Shown here in pieces: positions 1-9,420 of a DNA stretch of 64,000 bases. The position numbers were made by a program, and so were the translations under genes. A model generated the notes under the pieces. It had not been told where the DNA came from and made no database searches. It saw only the letters and a program-made list of their open reading frames with translations. Within the stretch, counting starts at the first letter, position 1, and the number at the start of each line of letters is the position of its first letter. The DNA is from Morinoia aosen (taxonomy: Eukaryota > Arthropoda > Malacostraca > Amphipoda > Talitridae): the NCBI GenBank assembly GCA_030386875.1, contig CM059575.1:50684859-50748858 (forward strand), written 5' to 3'.

Positions 1-9
1 TGAACGCCA

Positions 10-1327
10 TGACAAATAAAATATCAGGCACTATAGCAGGTGACGGAAACGAAGTAGGTTTACAAGAATTTATTGATAAACAAACAAAACGAATCCTAGT
101 CTTGGGTAACCGAGGATAAGGGGAGTGTTGTGCACCCCATCAGCGCGCTCAGAAACCCCAGTGCCTGACACAACTGTCGGGGAGAGAAAACCGAATACTA
201 TTAGAAATTAGGTTTCAGCGTAAATATTGAATAACAATTAAGTTCATTGAGGACGGTGGCCGTCTAGCGGTCCACGCAAGTCGCGTTATTTAGTAATAGT
301 AACAAGGTAATTAAGTTCGGTGGCCGTCTAGCGGTCCACGCGATCAAAGTAATTTAGTAATTCAAGTAATTTAGTAATTCAAGTAATTTAGTAATTCAAG
401 TAATTTAGTAATTCAAGTAATTTAGTAATTCAAGTAATTTAGTAATTCAAGTAATTTAGTAATTCAAGTAATTTAGTAATTCAAGTAATTTAGTAATTCA
501 AGTAATTTAGTAATTCAAGTAATTTAGTAATTCAAGTAATTTAGTAATTCAAGTAATTTAGTAATTCAAGTAATTTAGTAATTCAAGTAATTTAGTAATT
601 CAAGTAATTTAGTAATTCAAGTAATTTAGTAATTCAAAGTTTCTCTCCTATTTATAATTTAAGGTTGACGAGACTGACAGAAACTGCTCGACAGACAAAT
701 ATGAAATGGCGCTGACCATAACTATGTCTCACCATCGAATAGGCAGTAGTGCCTCTCAGCCGTCCAGAGGCGAGGAGACGGGATGAGCATCGTAGCGCAG
801 CGCAGGGGAGGTTGAGGAGGAGAGCTTAGCCGGCCATGGTCGCTCCCAGGTCCATCAGCGAGGTGTAAAGGCCCTTACGATGGTCAGGTCGCAACTCCGT
901 AATGGCGCACGGATGATCGGTTGATGAAGTTAATGTCCGTACAGTCCAACAGTCACAACGCACCATTTGCACTGGTGTATGCTGTAGACACTCGATACAG
1001 GATTAAAAGTTATAGGCCACAAAGAACACCTCAATTGCCTAAGTTCAGCTGCCGGTGTAAGTTAGGGTCGAAATCAGAGCCCGAAGGGTATTCGCTAGTG
1101 AAAATGAGGTGAATCCGCGGTTGTGGCGCCGAGAATGCCCAGAGGTGAGCAGCCGCGGCCGATTCTTATACTTCGTCTTAATGATTAGAGAAACATAGAA
1201 AAGGTCAGCGCCATAAATTTTAAATTGATAATTGAATTTGAAAAATAAATTAAGTTAAAGTTATTGAATATAAGTAAATTATGAAATTGTTATTGAACTT
1301 AAAATTAACTTTAGTGAATTTTCTTCA
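10..1327 (-). repeat. 3' LTR of the BEL/Pao element (1318 bp)
   Basis: This is the downstream LTR in element orientation. It matches 7232-8876 along its whole length except for two differences. It has about 17 rather than 40 units of the 17-bp minisatellite, and it has an extra 64-bp segment that duplicates the motif GGTGGCCGTCTAGCGGTCCA (copies near 255 and 320). These two changes account exactly for the 327-bp length difference. Only nine bases of flank (1-9) are present to its left. Confidence 0.93.
347..637. repeat. 17-bp minisatellite inside the left LTR, about 17 units
   Basis: Near-perfect tandem copies of AAGTAATTTAGTAATTC. All units here carry the TTAGTAATT form. The array sits at the same place in the LTR as the longer array at 7505-8185. 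Confidence 0.95.
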
Positions 1328-1455
1328 CTGCCCGCGGGGGGATTCGATCGCTAATCAAGGAGCGATTGAATGTCATCATAATTGCTAGGAAACAAACCAT
1401 TTCACATCTGTAATGTGAAAGTCTACAACAATCTTACAACTAAGGGTAGCGCGCA
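1328..1455 (-). other. 3' untranslated segment and presumed polypurine tract
   Basis: These 128 bases lie between the gag-pol stop and the 3' LTR. The bases touching the LTR read CCCCCCGCGGGCAG on the minus strand. The terminal GCGGGCAG is a plausible but poor polypurine tract for plus-strand priming, because the stretch before it is C-rich. Its assignment rests on position only. Confidence 0.45.
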
Positions 1456-4400
1456 CTACATATTTGCGTACGCGCCAGGGCGCAACTTCGAGCTACGTTG
1501 CGGGCGCGACGGAAGCGTCTCCGTCGGTAGGCTCGCGCTAGTATCATCAACGCTTTCTTCTCTAAGTAGAGGAATCACGGAGGTTACATGACGTTTCACT
1601 ATTTCTCCAGATTTTCCTTTTCTAGCAGTTACATCAGTAACTTCTCCTAAACTATTGGAAATACACTTGGTTACGACTGCCATGGGGTAGTCATATGCTT
1701 TCAAATATTTGTCTTTCAAGAGTATTACATCACCAATTTTTAGTTTTGCATGAAGTACGGGGCGATAGCGGTTATTTTTATCGGTAGCTTGTCTGATCAA
1801 CGTGCCAACGAACTCAGCATTGTAAGTTTTTATTAAATTTCTCTGAACATTGCGAAGCTTAGTTAACTCTTTCCGCAAAGCATCTGAGGTGCCAGGAAGC
1901 TGCCAGTCCTGATCGGCATTGTCGTTCGTTTCTAGAGCCGGGATAAGATTAGGAGATATTAATTCGCGGCCTTTAACGAGAAGTTCCGGAGTAAGAGGGG
2001 CTGGCATTCGTGCTACGTCTTCGCTGCGTAAGCTTTCGCGGAAAGCTACTGGACGTTTGTTCATCAAAAAGATAGTTTGTGCTACGAGAAAGTTAAAATC
2101 ATCCCGCGTTAACACAGATTTACGCACAGCACCGTACATTAATCTTTTTACTAGCTTGACACAAATTTCGATAGTTGAACCCAATGCGCTATGACCTTTG
2201 AAATACTGTTCAAATTTAACCGATTCAATTCCGTTCTCCAAAAGGTAAGTTTTTGCTTCTACAGCTGACAAATGGGCAGAGATAATGTTTGCGCCAGCCA
2301 CAAGCTGGGTACCAAGATCGGAAAATACCCTAGCTGGTAGCCCGTACTCGAAGGTGTGCATTTGAAAAGCTTTAAGAAAGCTCCTCACAGAAAGATCAGA
2401 GCAAACCTTCAAATTCACCGCTCTGCTCCATAAGCAAGTAAATGCAAGAATCCACACCTTATGATTATTCCCATTATTTTTGGTAAGGAAGGGACCAATA
2501 TAATCAATATAGGTGAACCTGAAGGGTTTGCATGGAGGATTCGAACGGAAATCTCTGTATGAATTTTGAGAGAGCTTGACGGGGCGGTTGTTTAACCTAC
2601 CGCAAACTGCACAATTTTTTAGTACCTTGCGCACCGTACTGAATGGTTTTGGCAACCAGAATTGTTTTCGCAAGTGCGAAAGAACGCTGTAGCAGCCTGA
2701 ATGGGCCAATTGAAGGTGCGCGTCTCTGATAATTGCATCAGTAAGCGAACCGTTTTCTAGCAATATCGGGTAAGTGCTGTCATTAGCATGACCTCTGCTG
2801 AATTTACTTTTGACTTTGAGAAGACCGTCCCTGTCGAGAAAGATGTTTAGTCTACTAACAAGAGGAGGGATATCTTTAAGGTTTTTTGATTTTGAATTAA
2901 AAAAGCTGAGAATGTCAGCGAAATTTGCTTTTTGATGTGACGCAAGCACATTTCTATAAGCCTCCTGATAGATTTCTTTCTCATTCGATGGTTCGTCACC
3001 ACTGGCTAGTCCTAATTTTTTTGCTTTAACTCTAGCTTTCAATATACTCACATATTTGAGTACGTTGAAAGTCACACGAACAATTTTTCGAAAAGACGAG
3101 TACTTCTCGACAGGGACTAATGGTTTTCTCTCACCCTCAAAGATGCTCGTAGCGTGCAAATTTTGTACGGAGTCAGCCGGCTCGAGCCTCGGATCAGGAA
3201 TGGTTACTTGAAAAACGTCGGCGCCGCTGTCAACCGACTGCTTTGCTACTTCTGGAATAAAAGGCCATTTTAGGAGTCGTTTGTGGCTACACGGCTTGGT
3301 CATGCAGTCTGCAGGATTAGCATTGGTAGAAGTGAAACCAAACGTAATAGGAAATTTAGCACATTGCCGATGAATGGCCTCTAAGCGATTCAGCACAAAG
3401 ACTGAACGCTTCTGCATTTTGTCGAGTTTACAGCTGTAAGCATTCAGCCAGTGCAGAGTTATCAAGCTGTCAGTGAAGAGAGTAGCTTGAACAATATTAA
3501 TGGGGAACTCGCACTTGCTACTACTCAATTCATTCATGAACTCTGAAATTGCTTCTACCCCCAATGTCACCGCTTGAAGCTCTAACGCAGGTATGCTTTT
3601 TAGTTCAAGTTGGGCATTCACGATTTTATTTTTGGCGGAAATGAAACCCAACTGGCGAGTCTCTAACTCTTGCAAGTACAACACGGTGGCGTACATCGTC
3701 TTACTAGCGTCTGTGTACACCAGCAGTTTGAACGCGCTACCGCGCTTCCCTAGGAACCTTGGCACTTTGATTACGGGGGCGGTATTAGCTTGTCTGGCTA
3801 TCAGCTTCCATTCTCTAAGAGCAGCTTCAGAAAGAATATCGTCCCAACCTAACTCGCTATTACGCTGCAAAGAATGCATGAAGAGTCTAGCTCTTATTAA
3901 CAGCGGAGCTTGAAAGCCAAAGACATCGTATTGTTGAGCTATCGTACTAAGAATGGCTCGTTTGGTTTTAGCGTCTTTGTCCAAAAGGATTTGTTTCGTA
4001 CAAAGAGTGTCGTTATTTCGGTCCCAATTTAAGCCCAGCAAGTTCACCACTGTCGGCGTGGGTTGTTGCGTTTCACTGTCTACGGTATTTTGTACGTCAG
4101 AGTCATTGGTGACAACCTTCTGCACCTCGAATTTGTACGGGGCAAATATTGAACACAAATGCTGGTACGCGTACCTGACCTCCTGCGAAGACCCAGAGAA
4201 CGCACCGTTGTCGACGTAAGTGAGCGCGTAGATCAACGCTTTTACAGCCCGCAAGCGAGGAGGATCAGCATCTGTATCTACGCACAACAATCTGTACATG
4301 GCAAGCATCAGCAAGGTTGGTGAACATCTAAGTCCGAATGGGAGTCGCAAGTTACGGTAAGTCACAAGTGTAAAGTCTTTTTTCGCCACGTTTTTGTACC

Positions 4401-7101
4401 AAAAAAACAGAAGTCTACTAGAGTCAGCTTCGCTCAAAGCTATTTGAAGGAACGCTTTCTTTAGGTCGAAGCACATTAGCTTCTCATCGAACCTAAGCTG
4501 CAAAACTGCTGTAGTGATTTTTTGGTTAAGGCTAGGCCCGGAGTGCATAACCTGGTTGTGGCTTAAAGAGATAGCTCCGTTTTTAGAAGATTGAGCGAGA
4601 TTTGAAAGAAAAACTACTCTGCATTTTGTAGTTTCTCGCTCCAATCTGAAAACGCCCATATGGGGCAAATAACTATGTTGAGGATTTTCCTCAATGAATG
4701 TTTGTACATTGTCAATTTTTTCTATCACTCCCGACTGTTCCTGTTCTTTAAACACGTCATCTATCATGAACAAATGTTCCTCGTTTTTCAGTAACTTTTT
4801 TTCGTTTGAACGTAATATTCGTTTGGCAAGGACAGCATTGTTCCCTAACATAGCCGACACTTCAGACCTCCAAATTATGGGCATGACGAGGCGACCGTCA
4901 GGTTTTCGTCTGGTGTCATTCAGAACAGTCTTTACAATTTTGTCATTTACTTCAGTCGAGTCTTCGTCGTAAACACGATCGTCATAATTCAAGACTTTTG
5001 AGCATTGACGTCTTAGCAAGTCAGCTGCTTCGTTTAACTTTGAGTCGTCGATTTCACCCTCATTGAGGAGAATACATTGTGAATTATCGACGTTAGATTT
5101 GGTCAGCGAGTCGTCACTAGTCGGTATGGAGCTCTCAACGCACAGGTTAGCTTCAACTACAGCAGGAACAGAGTCGCATGCATCGTTAAACTTCAGATAC
5201 TGTAAATTGTTTAAAATGCGTTTTGAGTTACCAAGCAACAGCACGCCCTCATCAGTAGCCGAGTACACGGAAGGCACTGGGAGCCCGAACTCTACGTGCT
5301 TTTCTTTCAGTACATGAGAGTCATTGGTGCCTAGCACGAATTTGATATCAGAGATTGTATTAGACGAGCTTGACAAGTTCTGATCAGCAAGCTTGTAATT
5401 TTTACTACGGAACGCGTTTACAATTTCACCCAGACCGTTAACATTGAGTTTAGTTTTAATTTTAGGTACACACAGAGCACGCACCACCACTGTAGAATTA
5501 CTCAGCTTCAATGGTACTTCTACTTCCTGAGTCAAATAGTCACTGGTTTCGTTGAAGCCATGAATGGTTACTTCAAGGTTTCTTTCGACAACGGGAAGTG
5601 AAATTGATTTGGCTAATTCTAGCTCAATAAAATTAGATTGGCATCCCGAGTCTTTCATAGCACGAACAACGACACCACCTATATCACAAGTGAAAGTAGG
5701 AAGAATTGCTTCCTTACCGACGCCCGAACGAACTGCTGTCCCCGTCCATACAGTGCCAGTATTCACACTGGCTTTCCTTGCGCGCGCTCTCGACTGCTTG
5801 GCAGGAACGAATGTCTTCGAACTTCTGTCGTTGGTATCGACAGTTTTAGTGGTATAAAACGGGCACAAGAAAGTCATATGTTTACCACTGCAATGGAGGC
5901 ACGTCATTTTGAACTCGTACCTACAGTTAGAGGTGTCGTGATTTGCGTAGCCACATATTGTGCATGCATTCATACTCGCGAGTCTAGTTATTTTAGCCTC
6001 AGGCGATTTGAAATTAGGGCAGTCACGCGTGGAATGCGATGTGACTTTTTGCCCGTTACTATCACGGCACAATGTGCAAAACCGAACTCCAGTTTTAGCT
6101 GCAGATTGCTGCTTAGGGCTGACGCTAACTGCCAAGGTTGCGAGATCAGCTGCTGGTGCAAATCTGCTAGATACACCGCTTGGCTTAGCGTCCGACCTGC
6201 GATTCCTGCGGCGTACCTCACTGGAGAGATCAATAGCTTTAAAAATATTTTCCTCAATTTGTTCTAAGGACGGTTTGTTGGTGTTACAAATGCTTACTAA
6301 CTGCGTTTGCAGCTCTGCAGTCAAACCCTCCCAGACAAAAAACTGAAGAACCGTGTTTAAGTCTATTTTAAGAGTTTTGAAAAGTTCTTTGACAACGCGC
6401 ATCTCTCCAATAAATTCATAGGGCTTATCAGCACATTTCAAATCTCTAAGACGGCAGAGTACATCAAATTTTTGGGCAACATCACTGGCGAATGCTTTTT
6501 TGAGCAGATCAACTGCCGCTTCGTACGACTGCTCTGTAATTTCGAGCGGTTCTACAAGAGCTAGAGGTTCCGCTCTCAACTGTTTTTTCAAAAAAATGAA
6601 CTTCTCGTAGCTAGATAAATTGTAAGCCGCAATTACAGATTCGAACGATGCAAGAAACGCTGCTAGAGTTTCGCCCTTTGCACGACTAAACGAAGGTAAG
6701 GGAAGCTCCGGCAGCTTCAGGTTGTTAGGTTTAACAGAAGTAGATAGTGCGCTAACATTTAGCGCGCTGATATTAGCACCCTCATTTGCCTGCGCTTCAT
6801 TGAGTAACACTGAACACTCGGTAAGTTTGTCGGCATAGGTCTCAGCGACGTCTAGTTCGTCCGCAAATTGCGAGCTCTCGCCGTGCTTTGAAAAAATGAT
6901 AGGCGAAATTTTGAAGTTCAACCTAAGTAATTCCGTCTGATATTCAGATACCTTGGCTAAATAGGAAGAAATTTCGGTTTGGGAAAAGTGCGCACCTTCA
7001 GCAACAAGCTTAGAATGAAGCTTTGTTACCTGAGCCCGCACGTGTCCACGAAAGGCCACCAAGTACTCTAGACTCTCAGAAGGTAGCTCAGGCGGAGCCA
7101 T
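1456..7101 (-). CDS. BEL/Pao gag-pol polyprotein, 1881 aa, intact
   Basis: Single-frame polyprotein encoding the structural and replication proteins of the retrotransposon. Domains in order: BEL-type gag (about 130-290); three zinc knuckles (C342/C345/H356/C361, C380/C383/H388/C393, C401/C404/H408/C413); aspartic protease with DSG at 484-486; reverse transcriptase with first catalytic Asp in CFDLKKAF (D879) and active-site box YVDN at 962-965; RNase H with D1131, E1174, D1211 and D1265; integrase zinc finger H1462/H1467/C1497/C1500; integrase core D1533, D1595, E1645; and a basic C-terminal segment (about 1785-1845) of the kind found in BEL integrases. The start is the first ATG, 130 nt after the primer-binding site. 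No frameshift or stop interrupts it. Length and domain order fit an autonomous element. The odd point is YVDN in place of YxDD, which may reduce or abolish polymerase activity. Confidence 0.95.
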   Translation of the reverse strand: MAPPELPSESLEYLVAFRGHVRAQVTKLHSKLVAEGAHFSQTEISSYLAKVSEYQTELLRLNFKISPIIFSKHGESSQFADELDVAETYADKLTECSVLLNEAQANEGANISALNVSALSTSVKPNNLKLPELPLPSFSRAKGETLAAFLASFESVIAAYNLSSYEKFIFLKKQLRAEPLALVEPLEITEQSYEAAVDLLKKAFASDVAQKFDVLCRLRDLKCADKPYEFIGEMRVVKELFKTLKIDLNTVLQFFVWEGLTAELQTQLVSICNTNKPSLEQIEENIFKAIDLSSEVRRRNRRSDAKPSGVSSRFAPAADLATLAVSVSPKQQSAAKTGVRFCTLCRDSNGQKVTSHSTRDCPNFKSPEAKITRLASMNACTICGYANHDTSNCRYEFKMTCLHCSGKHMTFLCPFYTTKTVDTNDRSSKTFVPAKQSRARARKASVNTGTVWTGTAVRSGVGKEAILPTFTCDIGGVVVRAMKDSGCQSNFIELELAKSISLPVVERNLEVTIHGFNETSDYLTQEVEVPLKLSNSTVVVRALCVPKIKTKLNVNGLGEIVNAFRSKNYKLADQNLSSSSNTISDIKFVLGTNDSHVLKEKHVEFGLPVPSVYSATDEGVLLLGNSKRILNNLQYLKFNDACDSVPAVVEANLCVESSIPTSDDSLTKSNVDNSQCILLNEGEIDDSKLNEAADLLRRQCSKVLNYDDRVYDEDSTEVNDKIVKTVLNDTRRKPDGRLVMPIIWRSEVSAMLGNNAVLAKRILRSNEKKLLKNEEHLFMIDDVFKEQEQSGVIEKIDNVQTFIEENPQHSYLPHMGVFRLERETTKCRVVFLSNLAQSSKNGAISLSHNQVMHSGPSLNQKITTAVLQLRFDEKLMCFDLKKAFLQIALSEADSSRLLFFWYKNVAKKDFTLVTYRNLRLPFGLRCSPTLLMLAMYRLLCVDTDADPPRLRAVKALIYALTYVDNGAFSGSSQEVRYAYQHLCSIFAPYKFEVQKVVTNDSDVQNTVDSETQQPTPTVVNLLGLNWDRNNDTLCTKQILLDKDAKTKRAILSTIAQQYDVFGFQAPLLIRARLFMHSLQRNSELGWDDILSEAALREWKLIARQANTAPVIKVPRFLGKRGSAFKLLVYTDASKTMYATVLYLQELETRQLGFISAKNKIVNAQLELKSIPALELQAVTLGVEAISEFMNELSSSKCEFPINIVQATLFTDSLITLHWLNAYSCKLDKMQKRSVFVLNRLEAIHRQCAKFPITFGFTSTNANPADCMTKPCSHKRLLKWPFIPEVAKQSVDSGADVFQVTIPDPRLEPADSVQNLHATSIFEGERKPLVPVEKYSSFRKIVRVTFNVLKYVSILKARVKAKKLGLASGDEPSNEKEIYQEAYRNVLASHQKANFADILSFFNSKSKNLKDIPPLVSRLNIFLDRDGLLKVKSKFSRGHANDSTYPILLENGSLTDAIIRDAHLQLAHSGCYSVLSHLRKQFWLPKPFSTVRKVLKNCAVCGRLNNRPVKLSQNSYRDFRSNPPCKPFRFTYIDYIGPFLTKNNGNNHKVWILAFTCLWSRAVNLKVCSDLSVRSFLKAFQMHTFEYGLPARVFSDLGTQLVAGANIISAHLSAVEAKTYLLENGIESVKFEQYFKGHSALGSTIEICVKLVKRLMYGAVRKSVLTRDDFNFLVAQTIFLMNKRPVAFRESLRSEDVARMPAPLTPELLVKGRELISPNLIPALETNDNADQDWQLPGTSDALRKELTKLRNVQRNLIKTYNAEFVGTLIRQATDKNNRYRPVLHAKLKIGDVILLKDKYLKAYDYPMAVVTKCISNSLGEVTDVTARKGKSGEIVKRHVTSVIPLLREESVDDTSASLPTETLPSRPQRSSKLRPGAYANM

Positions 7102-7231
7102 AATGAAGAATTAGGTAAGTATTTAGAGAGATTGAAGGAATAGATAGAAACCTCCGCCTCCCCCAACGCTACCAGCTCATCCCGAAACCTAACGTGAATG
7201 ACAGAGTCTCGCCATCCTGTCTACAGCGCCA
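7102..7231 (-). promoter_or_regulatory. BEL leader with tRNA primer-binding site
   Basis: Directly abutting the 5' LTR, the minus strand reads TGGCGCTGTAGACAGGAT (7231 downwards). It begins with TGG, the complement of the tRNA CCA end, and resembles the 3' end of an arginine tRNA. That identity is inferred from memory of related elements and is not certain. The remaining leader up to the ATG at 7101 shows no other clear signal. Confidence 0.6.
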
Positions 7232-8876
7232 TGACAAATAAAATATCAGGCACTATAGCAGGTGACGGAAACGAAGAAGGTTTACAAGAATTTATTGATA
7301 AACAAACAAAACGAATCCTAGTCTTGGGTAACCGAGGATAAGGGGAGTGTTGTGCACCCCATCAGCGCGCTCAGAAACCCCAGTGCCTGACACAACTGTC
7401 GGGGAGAGAAAACCGAATACTATTAGAAATTACGTTTCAGCGTAAATATTGAATAACAATTAAGTTCATTGAGGACGGTGGCCGTCTAGCGGTCCACGCG
7501 ATCAAAGTAATTTAGTAATTCAAGTAATTTAGTAATTCAAGTAATTTAGTAATTCAAGTAATTTAGTAATTCAAGTAATTTAGTAATTCAAGTAATTTAG
7601 TAATTCAAGTAATTTAGTAATTCAAGTAATTTAGTAATTCAAGTAATTTAGTAATTCAAGTAATTTAGTAATTCAAGTAATTTAGTAATTCAAGTAATTT
7701 AGTAATTCAAGTAATTTAGTAATTCAAGTAATTTAGTAATTCAAGTAATTTAGTAATTCAAGTAATTTAGTAATTCAAGTAATTTAGTAATTCAAGTAAT
7801 TTAGTAATTCAAGTAATTTAGTAATTCAAGTAATTTAGTAATTCAAGTAATTTAGTAATTCAAGTAATTTAGTAATTCAAGTAATTTAGTAATTCAAGTA
7901 ATTTAGTAATTCAAGTAATTTAGTAATTCAAGTAATTTAGTAATTCAAGTAATTTAGTAATTCAAGTAATTTAGTAATTCAAGTAATTTAGTAATTCAAG
8001 TAATTTAGTAATTCAAGTAATTTAGTAATTCAAGTAATTTATTAATTCAAGTAATTTATTAATTCAAGTAATTTATTAATTCAAGTAATTTATTAATTCA
8101 AGTAATTTAATAATTCAAGTAATTTATTAATTCAAGTAATTTAATAATTCAAGTAATTTAATAATTCAAGTAATTTAATAATTCAAAGTTTCTCTTTTAT
8201 TTATAATTTAAGGTTGACGAGACTGACAGAAACTGCTCGACAGACAAATATGAAATGGCGCTGACCATAACTATGTCTCACCATCGAATAGGCAGTAGTG
8301 CCTCTCAGCCGTCCAGAGGCGAGGAGACGGGATGAGCATCGTAGCGCAGCGCAGGGGAGGTTGAGGAGGAGAGCTTAGCCGGCCATGGTCGCTCCCAGGT
8401 CCATCAGCGAGGTGTAAAGGCCCTTACGATGGTCAGGTCGCAACTCCGTAATGGCGCACGGATGATCGGTTGAGGAAGTTAATGTCCGCACAGTCCAACA
8501 GTCACAACGCACCATTTGCACTGGTGTATGCTGTAGACACTCGATACAGGATTAAAAGTTATAGGCCACAAAGAACACTTCAATTGCCAAAGTTCAGCTG
8601 CCGGTGTAAGTTAGGGTTGAAATCAGAGCCCGAAGGGTATTCGCTAGTGAAAATGAGGTGAATCCGCGGTTGTGGCGCCGAGAATGCCCAGAGGTGAGCA
8701 GCCGCGGCCGATTCTTATACTTCGTCTTAATGATTAGAGAAACATAGAAAAGGTCAGCGCCATAAATTTTAAATTGATAATTGAATTTGAAAAATAAATT
8801 AAGTTAAAGTTATTGAATATAAGTAAATTATGAAATTGTTATTGAACTTAAAATTAACTTTAGTGAATTTTCTTCA
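7232..8876 (-). repeat. 5' LTR of the BEL/Pao element (1645 bp)
   Basis: Upstream LTR in element orientation, expected to carry the promoter and transcription start, although I could not pin down either. It pairs with 10-1327. The ends are TG...CA on the minus strand. It contains the longer minisatellite array. Confidence 0.93.
7505..8185. repeat. 17-bp minisatellite inside the right LTR, about 40 units
   Basis: Tandem AAGTAATTTAGTAATTC units. The last nine or so units (from about 8035) change to TTATTAATT and TTAATAATT forms that are absent from the left LTR, so the two arrays have diverged in sequence as well as in number. Confidence 0.95.
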
Positions 8877-9420
8877 GCAATGTTAAACGTCAACGTCAAT
8901 GGCCTGGTGGGCGAGCAAGACCACTATCACAACCAAAAACATGACTCCATCCGGAAAAGATTGTGTCGTATTTAGTGGGATATGAGAAGGATAATTTATT
9001 ACGAACTTATTAAAAATAACAATTGATGCAGAACTGTACTGTCAGCAGCTGCTAAGACTAAATACGGCTTTTGAAAAAAAAAGCCCAGCTTTGGTCAATC
9101 GAAAAGGCGTCATCCTTGAGCAAGACAATGCGCGTCCGAGCACGGCACGAAGGACTTTTGACACACTTCAAACTCAGAATTGGGAAACATTACATCCTCC
9201 CTATTCTCCAGACATTGACCTTACAGACTTCCATCTCATTAGGAGTCTGGACAATTATATAAGGAAAAATTGTCAATCACAGACATGAAATTGAAAATGA
9301 GTGGAAGCTCTTCTTTGACTCAAGAAACAAACGTATCCGAGAATGAGGCATTAAAAAATTGATTAGCAGATGGGCAGAAGTCGCTACTAAGGGTGGAGGC
9401 TGTGTTATTGAACAAATAAA
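8877..9420 (+). pseudogene. Mariner transposase relic (C-terminal half), interrupted by BEL
   Basis: Broken plus-strand remains of a mariner (D,D34D) transposase. Reading through frames: KRQRQW at 8886-8903; a WD followed by IIYYEL near 8970-9010 (first catalytic Asp, with the preceding Trp now a stop codon); EQDNARPSTA near 9118 (second Asp); HPPYSPDIDLTDFHLIRSLDN near 9195-9255 (third Asp region, one residue short of the usual spacing); and the C-terminal FFDSRNKRIRE...ISRWAEV...GGCVIEQ ending near 9415. Several stops and frameshifts mean it cannot make a working enzyme. The N-terminal half should lie beyond the left edge of the window, on the other side of BEL. I did not find the 3' terminal inverted repeat. 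Confidence 0.85.

Larger units (their letters stand above)
10..8876 (-). mobile_element. Full-length BEL/Pao LTR retrotransposon
   Basis: A complete LTR element read on the minus strand: 5' LTR (7232-8876), primer-binding site, short leader, one gag-pol frame (7101-1456), then the 3' LTR (10-1327). Read on the minus strand each LTR begins TGAAGAAAATTC and ends TTTGTCA, the usual TG...CA ends. Outside their minisatellites the LTRs differ at only about nine positions seen by eye, which points to a fairly recent insertion. The right flank is a mariner transposase relic, so BEL landed inside mariner. No matching target duplication is visible: the right flank begins GCAAT and the left flank ends CGCCA. 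Family assignment rests on the domain order gag, protease, RT, RNase H, integrase in a single frame, with BEL-type gag and integrase motifs. Confidence 0.95.

Noticed and set aside
5988-6346. Plus-strand and out-of-frame ORFs inside the BEL gag-pol
   Set aside because: Shadows of the 1881-codon minus-strand frame with no domains of their own.
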